In this document: piece by piece, positions 20,854 through 26,422 of the stretch
Numbering within the stretch: position 1 is the stretch's first letter
Layout of the letters: every line of letters begins with the position of its first letter
Assembly: GCA_021151665.1 (NCBI GenBank)
Contig: JAGKWW010000040.1
Location: 1 to 26,422 of the forward strand
Length of the DNA stretch: 26,422 nt
Source: Flavobacteriaceae bacterium
GTDB taxonomy: Bacteria; Bacteroidota; Bacteroidia; Flavobacteriales; Flavobacteriaceae
Direction of reading: 5' to 3'
Program-made: the position numbers and the translations under genes
The notes under the pieces: generated by a model
Seen by the model: only the letters and a program-made list of their open reading frames with translations
The model's database searches: none
Told to the model about the DNA's origin: nothing

Positions 20854-22137
20854 TTAATACCAGCGTTTTTTATTTTTCTTAGAAGCTTCCGACTTGCGCG
20901 AATCGGTTTTGCCATCGCGCGGAGCGCTTTTCTTCTTATGCCTGAAGTCCGGCTTTTGCCCTTCCTTTTTCTCTTCTCCAGCCGGTTGGGCAGGGGTATC
21001 GGCATACGGGTACGGATGGTCCTCTATAACCTTCAGCTTCATGCGTATCAGCTTTTCTATGTCTTTCAGGTACGGAAGCTCGTCCTTACCACAAAACGAA
21101 ATGGCGAGGCCGCTGTTTCCCGCACGCCCCGTACGGCCAATGCGGTGCACATAGGTTTCGGGTACGTTGGGCAGGTCAAAGTTTATCACATAAGGTAAGC
21201 TCTCAATATCAATACCGCGTGCGGCAATATCGGTAGCTACCAGTACGCTTACTTCTTTATTACGAAAACCTTCCAGGGCGCGAACCCGTGCGTTTTGCGA
21301 TTTGTCGCCATGTATGGCTTCAGAGTTGACCCCGTTTTTTTTAAGTGCCCTGACTACGTTATCAGCGCCGTGTTTGGTACGTGTAAACACCAGCACATCG
21401 CTCAGGCTGCGATTGCGTATCAGGTGATACAGCAACTTGCGCTTTTCAGCCTTATCCACCATATAAACTTCCTGCTTTACTTTTTCTGCAGTAGAAGATA
21501 CCGGGTCTACCGAAACGTATTTTGGACTGGTGAGGAACGTATCGGCAAGCTCGCGGATGGCAACCGGCATGGTAGCTGAAAATAAAAGCGTCTGCCTGTT
21601 ATCCGGAGTCAGCTTAATGATCTTCTTCACATCATTTATAAAGCCCATATCCAGCATCTGGTCAGCTTCGTCCAATACCAGAAAATGCAAATGGTCCAGG
21701 TTGATAAACCCTTGTTTATGCAAATCGAGCAGGCGGCCCGGCGTAGCGATAAGTACATCCACGCCTTTCTTAAGCTGATCGGTTTGCGGAGTTTGGTTTA
21801 CGCCGCCAAATATGGTCAGCTGTCGGATGTTGGTATACTTCCCGTAGGTGTCAAAGCTTTCGCCAATCTGCAATGCGAGCTCGCGGGTAGGGGTAATAAC
21901 CAGTGCCCGGATATATTTTACTTTTTTCGCCGAACCTACAATGCGGTGCAGCGTGTTAATTATCGGTATGGCAAAAGCTGCCGTTTTTCCTGTACCTGTC
22001 TGGGCGCAGCCTACAAGGTCGGTCCCCTCGAGCACTACCGGTATGGCCTGTTGCTGTATAGGGGTTGGCGCCTCATAACCTTCGTCTTCGAGCGCCTGCT
22101 GCACATTGCGCAGCAAATTCAGATCTTCAAATTTCAT
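20854..22137 (-). CDS. DEAD-box ATP-dependent RNA helicase (RhlE-like)
   Basis: Unwinds RNA duplexes in the cytoplasm, in bacteria usually for ribosome assembly, RNA decay or growth in the cold. All core motifs are present in 427 residues: the Q motif (TPIQQQAIP, Gln28), motif I AQTGTGKT (45-52), PTRELALQ (83-90), TPGR, DEAD (156-159), SAT (187-189), VLVFTRTK, the ATDIAARGIDI motif V and HRIGRTGRAG. A Lys/Arg-rich tail (about 380-427) is typical of RhlE and probably binds RNA without sequence preference. A perfect -7 element precedes it, with a small hairpin and a two-codon ORF in the leader. Confidence 0.96.
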   Translation of the reverse strand: MKFEDLNLLRNVQQALEDEGYEAPTPIQQQAIPVVLEGTDLVGCAQTGTGKTAAFAIPIINTLHRIVGSAKKVKYIRALVITPTRELALQIGESFDTYGKYTNIRQLTIFGGVNQTPQTDQLKKGVDVLIATPGRLLDLHKQGFINLDHLHFLVLDEADQMLDMGFINDVKKIIKLTPDNRQTLLFSATMPVAIRELADTFLTSPKYVSVDPVSSTAEKVKQEVYMVDKAEKRKLLYHLIRNRSLSDVLVFTRTKHGADNVVRALKKNGVNSEAIHGDKSQNARVRALEGFRNKEVSVLVATDIAARGIDIESLPYVINFDLPNVPETYVHRIGRTGRAGNSGLAISFCGKDELPYLKDIEKLIRMKLKVIEDHPYPYADTPAQPAGEEKKEGQKPDFRHKKKSAPRDGKTDSRKSEASKKNKKRWY

Positions 22138-22169
22138 TTAATTCATGTTATCCCAAAAGGGAATTTCGG

Positions 22170-22177
22170 CAAAGATA
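22170..22177 (-). promoter_or_regulatory. -7 element of the DEAD-box helicase gene
   Basis: Minus-strand TATCTTTG is an exact TAnnTTTG and predicts a start near 22163, leaving a leader of about 26 bases. No exact -33 TTTG lies at 17-23 bases upstream (a TTTAG is close to that distance). Confidence 0.55.
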
Positions 22178-22244
22178 GTCTTTATCTTGTATACTTCACT
22201 AAATCAACAAACGCGCCAAAGTTGCGCCGTACTATCCCGAAATG

Positions 22245-22275
22245 ATTGTTACAAAGGGTAATTGCTTTATTTTTG
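22245..22275 (+). promoter_or_regulatory. Promoter of the GyrI-like gene
   Basis: ATTG (22245-22248), a 19-base spacer and TATTTTTG (22268-22275) match the Bacteroidota promoter with one change in the -33 element. The predicted start near 22282 lies just upstream of GTG 22288 and rules out the in-frame TTG at 22246 as start codon. Confidence 0.6.
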
Positions 22276-22287
22276 AAACAAAAAACT

Positions 22288-22770
22288 GTGGAAGGTATTA
22301 TCAAAACACTTGAGCCTAAAATTCTGGCAGGGCATTGCCTCACGATGTCATTTGCCGATAACCAGACATACCGCCTTTGGAATACCTTCATGCCAAGGGT
22401 AAAGGAAATACCAGGCAGAATTGGCGAGGAGCTTTTTAATTTGCAGCTTTATCCTGATAATTTTTTTAAGCCATTTGAACCGGCAGCACCATTCGAGAAG
22501 TGGGCTGCCGTTGAAGTTGTTAATGCCGATAACCTACCCAATGGCCTTAGGCCTTTTTACCTGACTGGCGGCCTTTATGCTGTTTTTCAGTACAAAGGAA
22601 GTGGCGAAGATGCGCCCGAGGTTTACAGAAAAATTTTGTTGGAATGGATTCCGGCTAATGGCTTTGAAATAGACAGCAGGCCGCACTTTGAGGTGATGGG
22701 CAGAAAATATCAACGTGGTAATCCTGAATCGGAAGAAGAAATATGGATACCGGTGCGTTTAGCGAAGTAG
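22288..22770 (+). CDS. GyrI-like / AraC effector-binding-domain protein
   Basis: Stand-alone small-molecule binding domain of the GyrI/SHV type, without the DNA-binding HTH found in MerR- or AraC-type regulators. The 160-residue protein shows the family pattern: an N-terminal strand with LAGHCLTMSFADNQTYRLW, the central EKWAAVEVVNADNLPNG, the LTGGLYAVFQYKG strand that lines the pocket, and a C-terminal SRPHFEVMGRKYQRGNPESEEE EIWIPV-like end with acidic residues. The frame opens at a TTG at 22246, but that codon lies in the predicted -33 element, so GTG 22288 is taken as start. The 3' end overlaps the convergent lipoprotein gene by 12 bases. The ligand is unknown. Confidence 0.83.
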   Translation: MEGIIKTLEPKILAGHCLTMSFADNQTYRLWNTFMPRVKEIPGRIGEELFNLQLYPDNFFKPFEPAAPFEKWAAVEVVNADNLPNGLRPFYLTGGLYAVFQYKGSGEDAPEVYRKILLEWIPANGFEIDSRPHFEVMGRKYQRGNPESEEEIWIPVRLAK

Positions 22771-24150
22771 CTCATTAAAGGCGGGATCCATCAGGTTCCC
22801 GAACGCAGTTTTTATTTTGCCGCCGGGTTGCAGCACAATAGCTTTATTAATGCGCGTAAAAGCCCATTTGCTTTTAAGCTCTTTAAAATTTTTTGCACGT
22901 AGCTGTATCACATTATTATCCGTCTGAAACGATGGCAATGCCTGTTTCCATTCTTTGTCGTCGTCTACATTTATAGCAATAAAAGCGGTTTGGGGAAATT
23001 CCTTTTGAAGCTCCGTGACCTTTTTGGCAACCATTTCCATGTGTATTCGGGCACAGCTGGTCCAGAACAAGATAACGGCCTGTTTTTTTATAGTATATAT
23101 ATCAGGCTTCTTACCATTTGTATCGGTAAGAAGTATTGCGGGTAACGGCATTCCGGGCTGAAGTCCGTCAAGCGCTGCGGCAATTTTACGTATTTCATTT
23201 CCCGGAGAGTTGTCTGTAGACAATTGCCTATACCTTTTAAGGAATCGTTGGTTGTTTCCGCTGCCCTGGTCTTCTAGCAGGTAACTGAAGGCAATGTTGT
23301 TTAGAATGTTATTGCGGATATTTTCATTACGAAAAAGCGAATCTGCAATATCCATTTTATCAATGTTATCTTGTACCAGGTCTTCGGCCAAAACATCTTT
23401 TCCGTGCTTTCTGTTAAACGCCATATTCGCAAGCAACGCGTTTACATACCGAACAAAGGGGGAAAAATTTGAAAGCTGCCGGTTTTCAAAATCAATATTC
23501 TTTCTGTAATCGTAAAAGTTGGCGGGCAGCTGCGGCCTGATATCCTTACCGGTACGGCGGGCATGCACTACAGGGTAATATTCTTTTTTGGTATAATAAG
23601 ACATGTCGGTTCTTACGCGTGCAAACAGGTCAAACCCATCACTCCAGTTTATCGCCTCTTTCTGTTTTTCGTAAAAAGCCCTGCGCTGCCTGTAAACTGA
23701 ATCGATATTGCGCCTGAACTTTAAATAGTCATAATCATAAACCTCGTAGCTTTCATTACGGTCTTTCTCATTAAGGATGTACAACTCCGCTAAAAAGTTA
23801 TTCTTGCGGTCGCCCCTACCGGAAAACACCAGAGAGTTGTCGAAATCGTTTCCATTGGCCGACATCATGATGCTATCGTTCTTATCAAAATACACATATT
23901 GGTAATCGGGCTCGTGCTGTATACTGTAAAGCCCTGGTGTAAGCGAATCGAACTTTATGAAAAAACGGTTATCCTTATCAAGTACAAGGGTATCTACAGG
24001 AATATTGTTCCTGCTCAGAATTACAAATGGTGATGAGGGATTAGTAATTTCCCCGCCGAAGCATGCAGAATAATCATCGCCTCCGCCTTTGCAGGAAAAT
24101 AGCATTGCAGTAAGCAGGATTAATGTAAAGTTTCTAAACAAAGGGGCCAT
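22759..24150 (-). CDS. Thioredoxin-fold (TlpA-like) lipoprotein lacking CxxC
   Basis: 463 residues from the ATG at 24150. The signal peptide has lipobox LFSC (Cys20). Residues about 25-110 form a beta domain like the DUF4369 region of Bacteroidota TlpA-type proteins (strands around VILSRNNIPVDTLVLDKDN). About 110-320 is helical and charged, without a recognised domain. About 325-463 is a thioredoxin fold (LPAILLTDTNGK ... AVILFWTSCARIHMEM ... TAFIAINVDDD). Where disulfide reductases have WCxxC, this protein has Cys366-Ala-Arg-Ile369, so a dithiol reaction is not possible at this site. An upstream in-frame start at 24192 lies before the -7 element at 24179-24172 and is rejected. Confidence 0.85.
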   Translation of the reverse strand: MAPLFRNFTLILLTAMLFSCKGGGDDYSACFGGEITNPSSPFVILSRNNIPVDTLVLDKDNRFFIKFDSLTPGLYSIQHEPDYQYVYFDKNDSIMMSANGNDFDNSLVFSGRGDRKNNFLAELYILNEKDRNESYEVYDYDYLKFRRNIDSVYRQRRAFYEKQKEAINWSDGFDLFARVRTDMSYYTKKEYYPVVHARRTGKDIRPQLPANFYDYRKNIDFENRQLSNFSPFVRYVNALLANMAFNRKHGKDVLAEDLVQDNIDKMDIADSLFRNENIRNNILNNIAFSYLLEDQGSGNNQRFLKRYRQLSTDNSPGNEIRKIAAALDGLQPGMPLPAILLTDTNGKKPDIYTIKKQAVILFWTSCARIHMEMVAKKVTELQKEFPQTAFIAINVDDDKEWKQALPSFQTDNNVIQLRAKNFKELKSKWAFTRINKAIVLQPGGKIKTAFGNLMDPAFNELLR

Positions 24151-24171
24151 CAGGTGAGAAATCAACAAAGG

Positions 24172-24179
24172 CAAATGTA
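24172..24179 (-). promoter_or_regulatory. -7 element of the thioredoxin-fold lipoprotein gene
   Basis: Minus-strand TACATTTG is an exact TAnnTTTG. It predicts transcription from about 24165, 15 bases before ATG 24150, which settles the start codon. The -33 region has only TTTA-like sequence. Confidence 0.58.
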
Positions 24180-24246
24180 TTTTTATTACCACTCTAAAGC
24201 TGTTAAAGTTGCGTTAAATATAGGCATTTCCTATTATTTGCACGCA

Positions 24247-24279
24247 TCTGCATAACAGTCTTTAAATTTCGTACTTTTG
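24247..24279 (+). promoter_or_regulatory. Promoter of the ABC-F gene
   Basis: TACTTTTG (24272-24279) is an exact -7 element. TCTG at 24247-24250, 21 bases upstream, is a one-mismatch -33. Transcription near 24286 would leave a leader of only about 8 bases before ATG 24294. Confidence 0.6.
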
Positions 24280-24293
24280 CAAAAAAAATTTAA

Positions 24294-25919
24294 ATGCTTT
24301 CAGTTTCCAATCTTTCCGTTCAATTTGGCAAAAGGATCTTATTTGATGAAGTGAATACATCCTTCACGCAGGGTAATTGCTACGGTATTATAGGCGCAAA
24401 CGGCGCCGGAAAATCTACCTTCCTTAAAATACTTTCGGGCGAAACCGACCCAACTTCGGGCCACGTTTTTCTTGAGCCCGGCAAGCGTATGAGCGTGCTT
24501 AGCCAGAACCACAATAAATTTGACGAATATACCGTGCTCGAGGCCGTGATGATGGGCAACCAGATGCTCTATTCTGTTAAGAAGGAAATGGATGAGATCT
24601 ATCTGAAGCCCGACTTTGGTGATAAAGACGCCGACAGGGTAGGCGAGCTGCAGGTGATATTTGAGGAAATGAACGGATGGAATGCGGATAGTGATGCCGC
24701 AACTTTGCTAAGCAACCTTGGTATTGGCGAAGAGTACCATTATACAATGATGGGCGATATGGACAGCAAACTGAAAGTACGCGTACTTTTGGCGCAGGCT
24801 CTGTTTGGCAACCCCGACGTGCTTATCATGGACGAACCTACCAACGACCTTGACTTTGAAACTATATCATGGCTGGAGAATTTCCTTGCTAACTATGATA
24901 ATACCGTTATAGTAGTGTCGCACGACCGCCACTTCCTTGATGCGGTTTGTACACACATTTCTGATATAGATTTTAGTAAGATCAATCAGTACAGCGGCAA
25001 CTATACGTTCTGGTACGAGTCGAGCCAGCTTGCAGCCAAGCAGCGTGCCCAGCAAAACAAGAAAGCTGAGGAAAAGAAGAAGGAACTTCAGGAATTCATC
25101 ATGCGTTTTAGTGCAAACGTTGCCAAATCAAAACAGGCTACCAGCCGTAAAAAGATGCTCGAGAAGCTGAAAGTAGATGATATTAAACCATCAAGCCGCC
25201 GTTATCCTGCCATCATATTTGAACAGGAACGCGAGGCGGGAGACCAGATACTTAACGTAATCGGCCTTAGTGCCTCTATAGAAGGCGAAGTACTTTTTAA
25301 AGATATAGACCTTAACATGGCCAAAGGCGATAAGATTGTGGTGGTATCGCGCGATAGCCGTGCCACATCTGCCTTCTATGAAATACTGAATGGTAATGCG
25401 AAACCTGATAGTGGAACTGTAGAATGGGGTATTACCACTATACAGTCGTACTTGCCTGCAGATAACCATTCTTTCTTTGAGAACGACCTTACACTTGTTG
25501 ACTGGCTGCGCCAGTGGGCAAAAACCGAGGAAGAGCGTGACGAAGTTTACGTGCGCGGTTTCTTAGGAAAAATGCTATTCAGCGGTGAAGAGGCGCTGAA
25601 AACCGGCAGGGTGCTTTCGGGCGGGGAAAAAGTGCGTTGCATGATCTCGCGTATGATGATGCTGCGCGCCAATGTGCTGATGCTCGATGAGCCAACCAAC
25701 CACCTTGACCTGGAGAGCATCACGGCGTTTAACAACTCGCTTAAGAACTTTAAAGGATCTGTGCTCTTTACAACCCATGACCACGAGTTTGCCCAAACTG
25801 TTGCCAACCGCGTGCTCGAACTAACTCCTAACGGAGTAATAGACCGTTATATGACATTCGATGATTACCTTGAAGATGAAAAGGTAAAAGAACTGCGTAA
25901 GAAGATGTACAATAATTAA
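24294..25919 (+). CDS. ABC-F family ATPase, YbiT-like
   Basis: Soluble twin-cassette ABC-F protein; relatives bind the ribosomal E site and modulate translation or rescue stalled ribosomes. The 541 residues have the same order as E. coli YbiT. NBD1 has Walker A GANGAGKST (34-42) and Walker B/acidic Asp180-Glu181. The charged interdomain linker (about 245-310) is rich in Lys and Glu and ends SKQATSRKKM. NBD2 has the signature LSGGE (441-445) and Asp465-Glu466 followed by PTNHLD. NBD1 lacks a normal signature (MDSKL at 156-160), and NBD2 has no Walker A (SRDSRATSA at 352-360, Lys replaced by Thr358). There are no membrane segments. A bidirectional terminator follows. Confidence 0.95.
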   Translation: MLSVSNLSVQFGKRILFDEVNTSFTQGNCYGIIGANGAGKSTFLKILSGETDPTSGHVFLEPGKRMSVLSQNHNKFDEYTVLEAVMMGNQMLYSVKKEMDEIYLKPDFGDKDADRVGELQVIFEEMNGWNADSDAATLLSNLGIGEEYHYTMMGDMDSKLKVRVLLAQALFGNPDVLIMDEPTNDLDFETISWLENFLANYDNTVIVVSHDRHFLDAVCTHISDIDFSKINQYSGNYTFWYESSQLAAKQRAQQNKKAEEKKKELQEFIMRFSANVAKSKQATSRKKMLEKLKVDDIKPSSRRYPAIIFEQEREAGDQILNVIGLSASIEGEVLFKDIDLNMAKGDKIVVVSRDSRATSAFYEILNGNAKPDSGTVEWGITTIQSYLPADNHSFFENDLTLVDWLRQWAKTEEERDEVYVRGFLGKMLFSGEEALKTGRVLSGGEKVRCMISRMMMLRANVLMLDEPTNHLDLESITAFNNSLKNFKGSVLFTTHDHEFAQTVANRVLELTPNGVIDRYMTFDDYLEDEKVKELRKKMYNN

Positions 25920-25922
25920 TAT

Positions 25923-25950
25923 AAAAATGGCCCTTACAAGGGCCATTTTT
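25923..25950. terminator. Bidirectional terminator between ABC-F and the 55-aa lipoprotein gene
   Basis: AAAAATGGCCCT (25923-25934), loop TACA, AGGGCCATTTTT (25939-25950): a 12-bp perfect stem with A and T tracts on either side. It serves the plus-strand ABC-F gene and the minus-strand gene ending at 25949. Confidence 0.93.
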
Positions 25951-26116
25951 ATTTCCGGAAGCGGCTGATGAGCCAGATAATAAGCACGATTACCGCAATC
26001 ACGATAAAGATACCTACGCTCATTCCTGCCTGAAAGATATCGCCAACAAGCTCGCAGCCGGTAAGCAGCGAAAGCAGCATGGCGAAAGCGCCGAGTTTGA
26101 TACTACGTTTTAGCAT
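25949..26116 (-). CDS. 55-aa lipoprotein with one transmembrane helix
   Basis: A complete small ORF of 55 codons plus TAA. It starts MLKRSIKLGAFAMLLSLLTG, and Cys21 follows a perfect lipobox (LLTGC), so the mature protein should be lipid-modified and only about 35 residues long. Residues about 33-50 (VGIFIVIAVIVLIIWLI) are a strong membrane helix, followed by the basic end SRFRK. The stop codon lies inside a bidirectional terminator, supporting a real gene. From memory, similar very short proteins in Bacteroidota are sometimes mislabelled phosphatidate cytidylyltransferase; nothing here supports that enzyme. Function unknown. The leader (26117 onward) has only a 7/8 -7 match at 26152-26145. 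Confidence 0.8.
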   Translation of the reverse strand: MLKRSIKLGAFAMLLSLLTGCELVGDIFQAGMSVGIFIVIAVIVLIIWLISRFRK

Positions 26117-26282
26117 AATGTTTTGTTTTTAGGTTATTGATACTTAAAATTACTTCCGGCAACACTCATATTGCGTTAACGAAACGGTAATTGTAATAAA
26201 ATTAAGACGATGTAAAATCGGAGGCGGACGTGGGGCATATAAGCGTATTTTCGTTATTTTTACATCCCAAACAGCACAACAC

Positions 26283-26422
26283 ATGAATCAGAAAGTATTG
26301 CTAACCTCCCGGGAGGTCAATATCATCCTGCACCGTTTGGCCTGCCAGCTTATAGAAAACCATCTCGACTTTAAGGATACCATGCTCATCGGCATACAGC
26401 CCCGCGGACGCTATCTTGCACA
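26283..26422 (+). CDS. pyrR: PyrR-like bifunctional pyrimidine regulator/uracil phosphoribosyltransferase (3' end outside window)
   Basis: Only the first 46 codons are present, running off the end of the window. The sequence MNQKVLLTSREVNIILHRLA, then QLIENHLDF and MLIGIQPRGRYLA, matches the N-terminus of PyrR, including the PRG residues of the first phosphoribosyl-site loop. In Firmicutes PyrR binds pyr mRNA to attenuate the operon and also has uracil phosphoribosyltransferase activity; whether the RNA-binding role holds in Bacteroidota is uncertain. The 165 bases upstream (26117-26282) hold no evident PyrR-binding hairpin. Two near-match -7 elements lie at 26246-26253 and 26255-26262. Confidence 0.85.
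   Translation, partial: MNQKVLLTSREVNIILHRLACQLIENHLDFKDTMLIGIQPRGRYLA

Noticed and set aside
21685..22245. 186-codon open frame antisense to the DEAD-box gene
   Set aside because: Fully opposed to helicase motifs; a shadow caused by composition.
26117..26282. PyrR-binding attenuator in the pyrR leader
   Set aside because: No alternative hairpins or terminator seen by eye.
1..26422. CRISPR array, tRNA, rRNA, insertion sequence, phage or toxin-antitoxin genes
   Set aside because: Looked for regularly spaced repeats, tRNA-like cloverleafs, transposase or integrase motifs; none seen, and gene content is core-genome-like.

Overview
The window looks like chromosomal core-genome DNA of a Bacteroidota bacterium, most likely a Flavobacterium-type member of the Flavobacteriaceae. 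Three things point there. The protein families are typical of the group (split Hdr-like Fe-S proteins, BshA, PyrR, a TamB/LptD/MCE envelope set, a YbiT-like ABC-F protein with a decayed second Walker A). Several genes are preceded by the Bacteroidota -7 element TAnnTTTG. Shine-Dalgarno sequences are generally absent, with A/T-rich leaders instead. I see no tRNA, rRNA, insertion sequence, phage gene or CRISPR array, and no stretch over 300 bases without a gene.

Layout. 1-2093: 3' part of tamB (5' end outside the window). 2290-4327: glycolytic pair pfkA-gap, closed by a strong terminator. 4423-5271: BadF-type amino-sugar kinase homolog, ending at a bidirectional terminator shared with the converging lptD-ridA operon (8433 to 5301, minus strand). 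8520-13830: a plus-strand run of amidase, MCE/MlaD protein, membrane Fe-S protein, small HAD phosphatase, two-domain CCG protein and a 160-aa protein of unknown function. 13899-17356: a secreted GH3/serine-hydrolase fusion and a DUF1801 protein. 17445-19024: bshA overlapping a PrcB-like lipoprotein. 22137-19025, minus strand: a DEAD-box helicase, a secreted unknown protein, then (after a terminator, from its own promoter) a small 'PRPP synthetase'-labelled protein overlapping a secreted nuclease/phosphatase. 22288-22770: GyrI-like protein, converging on a thioredoxin-fold lipoprotein (24150-22759). 24294-25919: ABC-F protein. 26116-25949: a 55-aa lipoprotein with a membrane helix. 26283-end: 5' part of pyrR.

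Functional themes. One is envelope building and wall turnover: TamB, LptD, the MCE protein, a SPOR-tailed amidase and the GH3/serine-hydrolase fusion, with a sugar kinase that could use a released amino sugar. A second is central carbon metabolism (pfkA, gap). A third is redox and thiol chemistry: a heterodisulfide-reductase-like module of unknown substrate a few kb from the bacillithiol gene bshA.

Most of the window is housekeeping. The points most worth a second look are: the NagZ-like/AmiE-like fusion; the Hdr-like module with an embedded HAD gene; an ABC-F protein predicted to have one intact and one decayed ATP site; an Asp-to-Asn change at the Mg-binding position of PfkA; a thioredoxin-fold lipoprotein that has lost its CxxC; a nested palindrome over the lptD start site; and a 55-aa lipoprotein gene that a length cutoff would miss. 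I found no convincing evidence of a wholly new multi-gene system.
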